Shown piece after piece: positions 16,876-24,978 of a DNA stretch of 44,370 nucleotides (the first letter of the stretch is position 1; the number at the start of each line of letters is the position of its first letter). The DNA is from Syntrophobacteraceae bacterium (GTDB taxonomy: Bacteria > Desulfobacterota > Syntrophobacteria > Syntrophobacterales > Syntrophobacteraceae). The position numbers were made by a program, and so were the translations under genes. The notes beneath the pieces were generated by a model. It was not told the DNA's origin. It did not search any database and saw only the letters and a program-made list of their open reading frames with translations. The stretch lies in contig PLSV01000347.1 of assembly GCA_003165235.1 (NCBI GenBank), positions 5,809 to 50,178 of the forward strand, read 5' to 3'.

Positions 16876-17880
16876 CTACCAGAAGAGTTTAAGCCTTTTT
16901 TTCTTGAATTCCTTCGTGCTGAAAAGAATCCGGAAGTTGTCAAGCCCGGTGGCAGCCGTGAGCTTGCCCGCAATGGACTCGCATTCCTGCCTGCTGCGTC
17001 CATGGATCATTGCATACAGGTTATACGGCCACTCAGGATAGGCAGGCCTGCTGTAACAATGGCTGACCTCCGGGTATGAGGCCAGGATGGCTCCGATCCG
17101 GTCGATCCGGTCCTGGGGACAGTTCCAGACGACCATTCCATTGGCGCTAAATCCAACCTGGCGGTGATTGAGCACGGCCGCGAATCGCCGAATCGTACCC
17201 TGGCGCATCCACTCAGAAACGGTCCTCAGAAGCTCGGACTCCTCCATTCCGAGTGAATCGGCCCACACGCCAAAAGGCTTTGGCACAAGGGGCAAGTCCT
17301 CCTGGATGCATTTGACGATTCCAATATTTGCGGGGGTGGGACTGAAGTTCCCATTTGGTTCGGTGGGCGGCGGCTCCGTTTTTTCTTCGGTGTGCTCCCA
17401 GTCCCCCTCTTCCAAAACGTCGAGCACCACGGCCAGCTTATATTTCTTGACGGCAGGCAAAACCAGCGCGGGCATGGCGACGGGGCCGCCCCCAACGCAT
17501 GCGGCTTTGGAGGAAAGCTCAGAAACTACCGCATCGAGACTCTGGCCGGGAGGCGCCGCAATCGTAAACCACATATTGAAGGCGCCCGGGCGCAGATAAT
17601 TGTGGCTTACTCCGGGGTATCCGTTTATGATTTGAGCGGCTTGCTCCAGCGCCTCTTGCGGTACGGCCATAGCCACAAGGCTGCTCCGGTATCCGAGCGC
17701 CCCCGTATTGAAGATGGCGCTGATCTGGCGGATTTTCTTATCCTTTTTCAAAATTCCGATTCGTTCCCGTACTTCCCCCTCGGAGATATCCATCCCTTCG
17801 GACAGAACCCGATAGGGGTCCGGGACTATTGGAAATGAACGCTGGACCCTGTCAAGCAGAACCCGACTCGTGGAATCCAA
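16876..17880 (-). CDS. siroheme decarboxylase, fused AhbA-AhbB
   Basis: A 334-residue fusion of two Lrp/AsnC-like modules. The N-terminal half (about 1-150) has a helix-turn-helix-like region, then FNTGALGYRSSLVAM and HNYLRPGAFNMWFTI. A charged, proline-rich linker follows (about 160-185), then a second module with VLNHRQVGFSANGMVVWN and WPYNLYAMIHGRS. These are signatures of AhbA/AhbB and NirD/NirL, which decarboxylate siroheme to didecarboxysiroheme. In sulfate reducers this opens the alternative heme pathway, so the enzyme shares its substrate with DsrAB assembly. The start is a TTG with AAAGGAG 7 bases upstream. In many sulfate reducers the two subunits are separate genes; here they are one, as in some NirDL proteins. 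Confidence 0.88.
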   Translation of the reverse strand: MDSTSRVLLDRVQRSFPIVPDPYRVLSEGMDISEGEVRERIGILKKDKKIRQISAIFNTGALGYRSSLVAMAVPQEALEQAAQIINGYPGVSHNYLRPGAFNMWFTIAAPPGQSLDAVVSELSSKAACVGGGPVAMPALVLPAVKKYKLAVVLDVLEEGDWEHTEEKTEPPPTEPNGNFSPTPANIGIVKCIQEDLPLVPKPFGVWADSLGMEESELLRTVSEWMRQGTIRRFAAVLNHRQVGFSANGMVVWNCPQDRIDRIGAILASYPEVSHCYSRPAYPEWPYNLYAMIHGRSRQECESIAGKLTAATGLDNFRILFSTKEFKKKRLKLFW

Positions 17881-18083
17881 GACGATGCTCCTTTAATGAA
17901 AAGTGAGCAGTGAAAAGAAAAAGCCAAACCGGGCGGCGATCGGATGTCGGGAAGCACGGTTTTCTGTTCAGCGCTCGTAAACCTGGTGAATATATATCCA
18001 ACCCTCTTTCAGGACAAGCAATGCTTTGCTATTATCCTTGAGAGGGCGAAAGCCGGCCCACCGATTACCCAAAGGATGCGCGC

Positions 18084-19220
18084 ATGCCGAACAACCGTAT
18101 GAAGCTGAAGCATCTGAACCTGAAAGGTTTCAAGTCTATTGACAGTGAAGGGCAGTCGATAACCTTCGGAGATATTACCGTCTTTTTGGACGCCAATGGC
18201 GCCGGGAAAAGTAACCTTGTATCTTTCTTCAAGCTGTTGAACTACCTGACCACAGGGGGACTTCAAACTTTCATCGGCGAACAAGGATTTGCCGACTCAC
18301 TGCTTTATTACGGCTCCTCTACGACATCCCGGATTCAGGCTGAATTGAGTTTCCAGCAAGATGGCGCAGACAAACATACTTACAGTTTCACACTTTCCCA
18401 TGCGAGCGGCGATACGCTCATTTTTACGAAAGAATATGTGACGTGGGATAGAGCCGGACGGCTACACCTGAGGACGATCGATCTGGGCGCCGGTCACAAG
18501 GAAACGAAACTCCTCGACGATACGGCGCCAGACAGTTTGACAAGGCGGATCGTTTTCAATTTTCTCAGATCATGCCAACTTTACCACTTTCACGATACAT
18601 CCAGTACAGCGAAGATCCGGAATCAAGGTTATATAGGTGACACAGACTGTTTGCGGGACAATGCCGGCAATTTGGCTGCCTTCCTTTTCACGATGGCTAA
18701 CAACGGGGAATGGAAAAAACATTACGACCGCATTGTTCGCAATATTCAGTTGGTTTTGCCCCAGTTCGGTGATTTCGTATTGAGGCCTTCGCCATTGAAT
18801 AAAGATTATATCCGTCTGGATTGGCGTGAAAAACGAAAGGATTACCTTTTCGGCCCTCATTTGCTGTCGGACGGGTCGCTCCGCTTCATGGCGTTGGCAA
18901 CGCTTTTGTTGCAGCCTGCCGAGTCTCTTCCCAAAGTCATAATTCTCGACGAGCCGGAGCTCGGGTTGCACCCCACCGCGATATCCTCTCTGTCAGGCAT
19001 GATTCGGACGGCGTCGGTAAACTCTCAGGTTATTTTGGCGACTCAGTCACCTCGGCTCGTGGACGAGTTCAATATCGATCAGATCGTTATTGTCGAAAGG
19101 GATGAAACAAAAGATCGCAGCCTGGTCAAACGCCTCGATGAGAAAAACCTCGCCGAATGGTTGGAACGATACAGTCTATCCGATCTCTGGGAAAAGAACG
19201 TTCTGGGAGGCCGGCCATGA
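18084..19220 (+). CDS. AAA-family (RecF/SMC-like) ATPase, Walker A altered
   Basis: A 378-residue ATPase of the AAA_21/RecF-like class, as found in PARIS-, Septu- and OLD-like defence pairs. It opens with KLKHLNLKGFKSI. The P-loop reads DANGAGKS (residues 36-43) where GxxxxGKS is expected: the first glycine is aspartate, a single-base change from GGC to GAC. The signature-like LLSDGSLRF, Walker B VIILDEPELGLHP (D289, E290) and the switch ATQSPRLV are intact. ATG 18084 has AAAGGA upstream. The stop overlaps the next gene as ATGA, so the pair is one unit. Function unproven; a link to phage defence is by analogy. Confidence 0.85.
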   Translation: MPNNRMKLKHLNLKGFKSIDSEGQSITFGDITVFLDANGAGKSNLVSFFKLLNYLTTGGLQTFIGEQGFADSLLYYGSSTTSRIQAELSFQQDGADKHTYSFTLSHASGDTLIFTKEYVTWDRAGRLHLRTIDLGAGHKETKLLDDTAPDSLTRRIVFNFLRSCQLYHFHDTSSTAKIRNQGYIGDTDCLRDNAGNLAAFLFTMANNGEWKKHYDRIVRNIQLVLPQFGDFVLRPSPLNKDYIRLDWREKRKDYLFGPHLLSDGSLRFMALATLLLQPAESLPKVIILDEPELGLHPTAISSLSGMIRTASVNSQVILATQSPRLVDEFNIDQIVIVERDETKDRSLVKRLDEKNLAEWLERYSLSDLWEKNVLGGRP

Positions 19221-19904
19221 CTTTCATCCGGCTTCACGTAACCTCGGAAGCCCAGACGGAGGAAGCGTTCGTCAAAAGGATTCTTGCACGCCATCTCGGT
19301 GCTTTCAATGTATTCGCCGACGCTCGATCAGTCCTGACGAGCAGGGACAAGAAGGCCCACGAGCATTATCGGGGAGGGCTTGTCAGCTATTTAAAAGCGA
19401 AGGCCGATAGTCAAAACCTGGATGAAAGAGGATGGACACGCCGAGTGCCGGTTCACTACCATGTTCGATCTATACAAACTTCCCGGCGATTTTCCAGGGC
19501 ACACCGATGCAGGCAGAGAAAACGACCCATATCGAAAAGTGCAAGTTTTTGAAAATGCATTGAAAGACGATATCGACGATCGCCGTTTCATCCCATACAT
19601 TCAACTGCACGAATTCGAGGCGCTGATTCTTGCCGATCCCGGAAAACTGGACTGGGAATACCTCGATCACGATGCGCCGATTCAATGCCTCGTCGATATG
19701 GTTGGAAACCAAAACCCGGAAATGATCGACGATACGCCTGAGGGTGCCCCATCCAGGAGGATTCTTCACGAACTGCCGGAATACGACAAGGCCAATTCAG
19801 GTGTGCTGGTCGCAGAAAAGATAGGACTGCAGACCATGAAAACGAAATGCTCTCATTTCCGAACGTGGGTAGAGTTGCTGGAAGGATTGGCGAAAGCGCG
19901 ATGA
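19217..19904 (+). pseudogene. DUF4276-family partner of the ATPase, broken by a +1 frameshift
   Basis: The first frame (from ATG 19217) encodes MTFIRLHVTSEAQTEEAFVK, matching the acidic N-terminal motif of DUF4276 (usually EGxTEE). The homology then moves to the next frame, which reads WMKEDGHAECRFTTMFDLY, LPGDFPGH and YIQLHEFEALILADP, all typical of the family. Skipping one base near 19409 joins the two parts smoothly (AD then VKTWMKED) into about 228 residues, the usual family length. Left uncorrected, the first frame stops at 19552. No slippery sequence is evident, so this is a mutation or sequencing error rather than programmed shifting. DUF4276 proteins often pair with AAA ATPases and may be TOPRIM-like nucleases (inference). 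Confidence 0.8.
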
Positions 19905-19929
19905 AGTCACTTTCCGGCACACGAAGAAT

Positions 19930-21087
19930 ATGAACAAAGAGAAACCGGGCCACACTATTCCATCAATTGAATGTTTTATAAGCACCGGCTCGAAACTGGT
20001 CCCGCTTGACGCGGCATCCGAACGGCTTGCTTTACCCGGCGGAAGACTGCCCGCCGCCCCGCAGGCCGATCATGCGCCCATAACGTACGGCCAATACATG
20101 AGTTCGGTTGCGCGCCTGCTTTCCGAAAACTCTTTCATGGTTTTGAGAAAACTTCTCAAAAGGCAACTCAAACCCACCCCGAAACTTGAGGCGGCATCGA
20201 ACATCGAACTTATCGCCGAAAAACACGGAGCGCTCTATAGCGTTTTGCGCCTTCGCATACGTTTTGCCGATGATGAGCGTTCATTTGCCGTAAATTGCGC
20301 CTTCTCGCCAGATCGGCAGGCTTTCCTCAAGGTCGAAGCAAAGCTCCTTGCCAACCTTCACGCGAGATTCGGCCTCCCGTACCTCCCGCTGCCCTTTGTT
20401 TCAGCAAAAGCCCCGGAACTCATGCTCTTGATTGCCGAGTGGTTCGAAAACCATTGCGAATTCCACCTTTCCCCGGACGCATCGGGAGCCCCCGCCATAA
20501 ATGTATGGAGACAGAGCGGAGAGCCGCGATTCCTTGACGCCGAAAAGATCGGTGAACTCTACGCACAGGCTTCCAAAATCCTGACATTATACCTCGATAG
20601 CCGGACCTTTTCACAAATCTACCCATGGCACCATGCGGCGGGTGATTTCGTAGTGGACGAAAGCCAAAATCCCCTGAGCCTCCGGTTGATAACCGTTCGA
20701 GGCTACCGGCCGTTGCTTGCCCGAAAATCCGATTGCAGAGACAAGATGTTGGGGTCGCTGCATTTTTTTGTGAATCTGGCCATAAGGATGAGGATCGACA
20801 GGCTGGACGGGACCGGCAAGTTGGCATGGGCGGGACCGCAGTGCATGCCCGGGGTGATTCGAGGGTTTGTGGAGGCTTGGGAAACCAGGCGGGACAATGC
20901 CCATTTGCCAAAAGCCCGCGAGATCTTCTCGCTGTTTTTGGACTTCTCCCCTGATGAAAGGTTGGCGTTTGCCGAAATCGCAGCCGCAGATGGGCGTGTC
21001 GAAGCCGACGAGAGCAGTTTTTTGCTTGCCCGCCTGCCCGGGCGCGTGACCGAGCTTTCGGACGCCTTAGGAAATTTTGTATTTTAA
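19930..21087 (+). CDS. protein of unknown function, possibly a divergent kinase-like fold
   Basis: A 385-residue protein without signal peptide or membrane helix. I do not recognise a named family. The middle contains EAKLLANLHARFGLPYLPLP, then LLIAEWFENH, then IYPWHHAAGDFVVD and LSLRLITVRGY. In order and spacing this recalls the helix, hinge, catalytic HGD-type loop and metal-binding segment of aminoglycoside-phosphotransferase-like kinases, but the metal-site aspartate is not evident. Treat the kinase idea as a weak inference. The C-terminal 60 residues are helical and acidic (EIAAADGRVEADESSF). It starts 25 bases after the DUF4276 gene and could be its operon partner, though its ribosome binding site (GAAGA) is weak. 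Confidence 0.75.
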   Translation: MNKEKPGHTIPSIECFISTGSKLVPLDAASERLALPGGRLPAAPQADHAPITYGQYMSSVARLLSENSFMVLRKLLKRQLKPTPKLEAASNIELIAEKHGALYSVLRLRIRFADDERSFAVNCAFSPDRQAFLKVEAKLLANLHARFGLPYLPLPFVSAKAPELMLLIAEWFENHCEFHLSPDASGAPAINVWRQSGEPRFLDAEKIGELYAQASKILTLYLDSRTFSQIYPWHHAAGDFVVDESQNPLSLRLITVRGYRPLLARKSDCRDKMLGSLHFFVNLAIRMRIDRLDGTGKLAWAGPQCMPGVIRGFVEAWETRRDNAHLPKAREIFSLFLDFSPDERLAFAEIAAADGRVEADESSFLLARLPGRVTELSDALGNFVF

Positions 21088-21184
21088 CTTTAAAGATTTA
21101 GATTGTAAGATTCAGACCTCTACAAAGATGCCGATGGGCTGCTCAGCATTTGAACCTTAAAACTTCTAAAGGTTAAAAAAGAAG

Positions 21185-21979
21185 ATGACCCCTTTGCCTC
21201 CTATGGATTATTCTGCGCTTGACGGGCCGGAAATCTCACTCCGCATTTTCCATCCAAGACCTGAATGGAGTTCGTCAGCAAATACCAGCACAAATGACAT
21301 CTCCATTCCGGTGGGAGACCAGATCGCTATAGGCGCCCGTTTCTACATTGCGAACAAGGAGGCGCCAAATATCATTTTTTTCCATGGAAATGGCGAAATC
21401 GTGGCCGATTACGAAGACATTGGACCTATCTTCAACCGGATGGGCATAAATTTTCTGCCCGTGGACTACCGCGGGTATGGCCGTTCGGGGGGAGAACCGA
21501 CGGTGAGTTCGATGATGCGCGACTGCCACACGATCTACGATTTCACCAAAAAATGGCTGAGCGATAACGGCTGCACAGGACGGTTTATAGTAATGGGCAG
21601 GTCTCTTGGCAGCGCTCCGGCGCTGGAGCTGGCCTCCGCGCATGAGGACAAAATTGACGGGCTTATAATCGAGAGCGGGTTCGCTTTGGCCGAACCTCTC
21701 CTGAAGCTTCTCGGGGTCGATCTGCGCAGTTTGGACTTCACAGAAAGCAAAGGTTTTAGAAACATCGAAAAAATAAAACAATTCCACAAGCCTGTGTTGA
21801 TCATTCACGCCGAGTACGACCATATAATTCCTTATTCAGACGCTTTGGAATTCTACAAGGCGTCTCCCTCGCCGGACAAGATGCTCTTGAAGATCCCCGG
21901 CGCAAATCACAACGACATCTTCTCCAGAGGACTGAGGGAATACATGTCGGCGATCAAATCGTTCCTGGGACGTCTATAA
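21185..21979 (+). CDS. alpha/beta-hydrolase (BEM46/serine-aminopeptidase-like)
   Basis: A 264-residue cytoplasmic alpha/beta hydrolase. The oxyanion segment is FFHGNGE (H67-E71). The nucleophile elbow is GRSLGS with S140. The acid is D212 (HAEYDHIIP) and the histidine H242 (GANHND). VDYRGYGRSGGEPT at 93-106 is typical of the BEM46/YqkD-like group. Substrate unknown; esterase or thioesterase activity is plausible. The ribosome binding site before ATG 21185 is a weak AAGAAG. The 97-base gap to the preceding gene contains a short AACCTT/AAGGTT inverted repeat. It is flanked by unrelated genes, so context is uninformative. Confidence 0.9.
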   Translation: MTPLPPMDYSALDGPEISLRIFHPRPEWSSSANTSTNDISIPVGDQIAIGARFYIANKEAPNIIFFHGNGEIVADYEDIGPIFNRMGINFLPVDYRGYGRSGGEPTVSSMMRDCHTIYDFTKKWLSDNGCTGRFIVMGRSLGSAPALELASAHEDKIDGLIIESGFALAEPLLKLLGVDLRSLDFTESKGFRNIEKIKQFHKPVLIIHAEYDHIIPYSDALEFYKASPSPDKMLLKIPGANHNDIFSRGLREYMSAIKSFLGRL

Positions 21980-22017
21980 GGTTTAATTTTTCAGCGCGAA
22001 GCGTCGGGATTGGCTTT

Positions 22018-22047
22018 TTGACACTGCCGGGGCCGAAAAGCTAAGAA
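22018..22047 (+). promoter_or_regulatory. candidate promoter for the small membrane protein gene
   Basis: TTGACA at 22018-22023 is a perfect -35. TAAGAA at 22042-22047 follows after 18 bases and is a poor -10. It lies about 55 bases before the ATG at 22101. Confidence 0.35.
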
Positions 22048-22100
22048 ACCCTTTCCGGATGGGAAACAGGCTATTTCAGGACGCTTCTTCGGAGGGCGCC

Positions 22101-22556
22101 ATGGCTTATCGAACTGCATCTTCGGACTATCGGGCACGGATTTTGTTTGGCTTTATCGCGGGCTTTCTGGCCACTTTGTCTTTTCATCAACTGAGTGTAT
22201 GGGTGCTTTGGATTGTGGGTTTGGCGCCTTTCGCGCCTTTTTCGATGGCGCTCACCAAACCGTTTGGAATACCGGCTGTGATTTCTCTGGCCGCCTGGGG
22301 CGGAATCTGGGGGATTCTGTTCGCCCTGATTGACCGCAAATTTCCGGCCGGCGGCGGCTATTGGGTAGTGGCTTTTCTGTTTGGGGCCATCTTCCCTTCC
22401 CTGGTCGCTCTTTTGATGGTGCTTCCGCTCAAGGGCCGCCCACTGGGAGGCGGCTGGCGCCCGCCCCTTCTGCTGACGGTATTTCTCATAAACGGTGCCT
22501 GGGGTGCCGGCACGGGTCTGATCCTCAGGGTCCTGTCAGGTTGCTGCAGAAGGTAG
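22101..22556 (+). CDS. small integral membrane protein of unknown function
   Basis: A 151-residue protein with four predicted transmembrane helices (about residues 15-38, 52-75, 85-107 and 122-145). Conserved-looking loops are PFAPFSMALTKPFGIPAV and LPLKGRPLGGGW. I recall similar uncharacterised membrane proteins in other proteobacteria but know no function. ATG 22101 is preferred over 22059 because GGAGGG lies 4 bases before it. It appears to be a single-gene unit between a candidate promoter and a strong terminator. Confidence 0.78.
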   Translation: MAYRTASSDYRARILFGFIAGFLATLSFHQLSVWVLWIVGLAPFAPFSMALTKPFGIPAVISLAAWGGIWGILFALIDRKFPAGGGYWVVAFLFGAIFPSLVALLMVLPLKGRPLGGGWRPPLLLTVFLINGAWGAGTGLILRVLSGCCRR

Positions 22557-22648
22557 CGCCATTACCGGCTTGACTATGGGAAATAGCTGATTATAATAAA
22601 AGAAGGTAACGCACAGTGGGTGCTTTATCTAATTCGGTGACCATTCTG

Positions 22649-22682
22649 AGGGGTGAGCAGGTTTTTTGCTTACCCCTTTTTT
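22649..22682 (+). terminator. strong rho-independent terminator
   Basis: AGGGGTGAGCA (22649-22659) pairs with TGCTTACCCCT (22667-22677) over 11 positions with one G-T wobble, and a run of six T (22677-22682) follows. It lies about 90 bases after the membrane-protein stop on the same strand. Confidence 0.9.
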
Positions 22683-22796
22683 ATGCGCCCGGCGCGCTTA
22701 CATGGAGGCGCAAGTTCCGGGCAGGCGTAATAGCGGGAACTGCAGCGGCAGTTTTGGCGATGGCTCAACTGAACTAAACAGACGAGCCTCCGGCTT

Positions 22797-23195
22797 TCAT
22801 TCAGCCCTGGGGATCACGCTGTTGCATGATTCCGAGCCGGGCCTGGCGCCAACGGAATTGCTGGCCGTTACCGTAAAAGTATAGGTTATTCCGTTAGTCA
22901 GCCCTTTTATGGTTATCGGGCTTTGCTTGCCAGAGACTGTGATGTTGCCGGGGTGGGCTGTTACAGTATAGCGGATTATGGGGCTCCCGCCGTCCGATTT
23001 CGAAGGGTTGAAGCTGACGGTCGCCTGTCCGTCCCCTGCGGTCGCCATTACGTTAGTTGGCGGGCTCGGCATAAGTTGGTTCATAGTGGCGACGCCAAAC
23101 GCCCAGCCAGCCGTGGCCGTAAGCAGCAGAGCGAAAATAGCGGTTATCATTCCAAAGCCGGTCATCGCATTAGTTTCTGTTCGGTATGTTTCCAT
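22797..23195 (-). CDS. small secreted protein with one fibronectin type III domain
   Basis: A 132-residue protein. A hydrophobic N-terminal segment (about residues 11-36) acts as signal peptide or membrane anchor. A single fibronectin-III domain follows (about 42-130), with PTNVMATAGDGQATVSF, GSPIIRYTVTAHPG, ITIKGLTNGITYTFTVTA and NSVGARPGSES. Such domains mediate extracellular binding; alone they tell nothing of a ligand. The start is uncertain: ATG 23195 gives the longest product, but neither it nor ATG 23165 has a clear ribosome binding site. The gene stands alone, convergent with the terminator of the neighbouring membrane-protein gene. Confidence 0.75.
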   Translation of the reverse strand: METYRTETNAMTGFGMITAIFALLLTATAGWAFGVATMNQLMPSPPTNVMATAGDGQATVSFNPSKSDGGSPIIRYTVTAHPGNITVSGKQSPITIKGLTNGITYTFTVTASNSVGARPGSESCNSVIPRAE

Positions 23196-23296
23196 ATAGT
23201 TTAATAATAATCACCGTGAATAGATGCATCAACTTATCAGTCTCAGAGCTTTTATAGTTGTTGATTCTCTGTACCCATTATCAGTTGAGAATTTTA

Positions 23297-24625
23297 ATGG
23301 ACGAGAAGACAAAAGAGACTCTCCGGGAGATTTTTATGGCCGGGGTCCGGGCCGTTGACCCCGAAGAGGCCGTCAAACGCCACATTGAGCTGAGCGGGAA
23401 CGAATTGAGGGTCGGCGGCTGTTCCTACCAGCTTGAGCGTTTCAAAAGAATCTTCGTAACGGGGTTCGGAAAGGGAACTGCGCCGATGGCGAAGGCACTG
23501 GAGCAGATCCTGGGAGATCGCCTCACCGGGGGCTGGATTACCGTAAAGTACGGTCACGGCCTGCCTTTGAAGAAGATCCGTGTGATGGAAGCCGGGCACC
23601 CGGTCCCGGACCAGGCCGGATTGGAAGCTGCACGATATATCCTGGAGCGTCTGAAAGTTTGCACGGAACAGGACCTGGTTTTGTGCGCATTTTCGGGCGG
23701 AGGAAGCGCGCTTTTTCCGGCGCCGCGTCCGCCTCTTCTGCTCGGGGAAAAGCAGGTGACCACTCGGCTTCTGCTGGAGTGCGGGGCGTCCATATTCGAA
23801 CTCAACTCATTGCGCAAGCACATGTCCCTCGCCAAAGGAGGGCAACTGGCAAGGATTGTCTGTCCAGCCAGGGTCGTTTCTCTATTTCTGTCGGACGTTG
23901 TCGGGGATTCCCTGGATGTGATCGCCTCCGGCCCGACGGTTGCCGATCCGAGCACCTTCGCCGATTGCATTCGGATCGTCGAGAAATACGGGCTTTCCGA
24001 AAAACTTCCACCTTCCGTGCTTAAGCTGCTGCAAAGCGGCGCAAGTGGGCTTATCGAAGAGACCCCCAAGCCGGGTGACGCCGTGTTCGAAAGGGTTCAG
24101 AACCTTGTTGTCGGAAGCAACCGCGCCGCTTTACTCGCTTCGGCGCACAAGGCTTCCGAGCTTGGATATGCCCCGCTGATTCTCTCCTCTTTTGTTCAGG
24201 GCGAAGCCCGCGAAATCGCGCAGGCCTTTACGGCGATAGGAAAGGAAATCGTGTTCTCCGGACATCCTGTTTCTGCGCCTGCTTGTGTTCTGGCCGGGGG
24301 AGAAACGACGGTTACGATCAGAGGAGAGGGTAAAGGCGGCCGGAACCAGGAATTTGCCCTGGCCGCTGCGCTCAGCCTGGAGGGATGGCCTAAGATTTCG
24401 GTGCTAAGCGCCGGGACCGACGGCTCAGACGGACCGACAGACGCCGCCGGCGCTTTTGCCGACTCGAATACCTGCCGTAACGGCGCACTGAGGGGTTTAA
24501 ATCCCTTCGATCACCTTTCGAGAAATGATTCCTATAATTTTTTCGAAGCGATCGGAGACCTCCTCATCAGCGGCCCCACCCGCACGAATGTAATGGACGT
24601 GCTTTGCATGATCGTAGAAACTTAG
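23297..24625 (+). CDS. glycerate 2-kinase (GckA/TtuD type, MOFRL family)
   Basis: A 442-residue type-II glycerate kinase, which phosphorylates D-glycerate to 2-phosphoglycerate with ATP. The N-terminal DUF4147 domain has VTGFGKGTAPMAKALEQIL, VKYGHGLPL, EAGHPVPDQAGLEAAR and FSGGGSALFPAP; K59-type and SGGGSA glycines bind nucleotide and substrate. The C-terminal MOFRL domain has GGETTVTIRGEGKGGRNQE and LSAGTDGSDGPTDAAGAF. Length matches the family. ATG 23297 is chosen because homology begins there; the upstream site is weak. It is not in an evident operon; in this kind of organism it may serve glycerate or serine-cycle metabolism. Confidence 0.93.
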   Translation: MDEKTKETLREIFMAGVRAVDPEEAVKRHIELSGNELRVGGCSYQLERFKRIFVTGFGKGTAPMAKALEQILGDRLTGGWITVKYGHGLPLKKIRVMEAGHPVPDQAGLEAARYILERLKVCTEQDLVLCAFSGGGSALFPAPRPPLLLGEKQVTTRLLLECGASIFELNSLRKHMSLAKGGQLARIVCPARVVSLFLSDVVGDSLDVIASGPTVADPSTFADCIRIVEKYGLSEKLPPSVLKLLQSGASGLIEETPKPGDAVFERVQNLVVGSNRAALLASAHKASELGYAPLILSSFVQGEAREIAQAFTAIGKEIVFSGHPVSAPACVLAGGETTVTIRGEGKGGRNQEFALAAALSLEGWPKISVLSAGTDGSDGPTDAAGAFADSNTCRNGALRGLNPFDHLSRNDSYNFFEAIGDLLISGPTRTNVMDVLCMIVET

Positions 24626-24670
24626 CAGGCTAACCCAAAACTCGAAACAAAAAAGCAGAGGCTGCGGTCA

Positions 24671-24745
24671 TTGCCCGATATCGGCGCCAAAAACATCACT
24701 CTTCATTATGAGGCGACAGGTCAGGGGCATCCGCTGATTCCTTAA
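24671..24745 (+). pseudogene. N-terminal fragment of an alpha/beta hydrolase
   Basis: From a TTG at 24671 the frame reads LPDIGAKNITLHYEATGQGH then PLIP and a stop at 24743. This is the usual opening strand pair of small alpha/beta hydrolases, ending just before the HG oxyanion motif. No continuation exists in another frame. The match is short, so the call is tentative. Confidence 0.4.
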
Positions 24746-24814
24746 GAGCACGGAACGCTGGAGCTGTCAAGGTTGCGACCAACGGGAGCACCCGTAGGGC
24801 TCGAGTAATGAAAA

Positions 24815-24978
24815 ATGCCCGATCTGATTATGAGCAGGAAGTTTCTTCAAGATCTCGACCGGTTAAAATCAAGAAAACAGATCATACTAAAGGTCGCTAA
24901 GACCTTGGCCCGCCTGGAAGCAGACCCATCGCACATTGGTCTGCACATCGAGCGAATAAAAAACGACCAAACCAATGG
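24815..24978 (+). pseudogene. truncated RelE/ParE-family toxin gene
   Basis: MPDLIMSRKFLQDLDRLKSR and onwards to GLHIERIKNDQTNG resembles the first two thirds of a RelE/ParE-type toxin (the part with the long helical hairpin). Such toxins normally continue with a beta-strand run of the type WSARV...YRI that carries catalytic residues. Here the frame instead runs into the complement of the cobO 3' end. The break lies within a few bases of the cobO stop at 24979. No antitoxin gene is evident upstream, although a short open frame ends just before the ATG. The gene is therefore dead. Confidence 0.65.

Noticed and set aside
19395-19425. Programmed +1 frameshifting in the DUF4276 gene
   Set aside because: No slippery run, rare-codon pause or stop codon at the joint, so mutation or sequencing error is simpler.
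21153-21174. AACCTT/AAGGTT inverted repeat before the alpha/beta hydrolase as a terminator
   Set aside because: Only six base pairs with a 10-base loop and followed by A rather than T on the plus strand.
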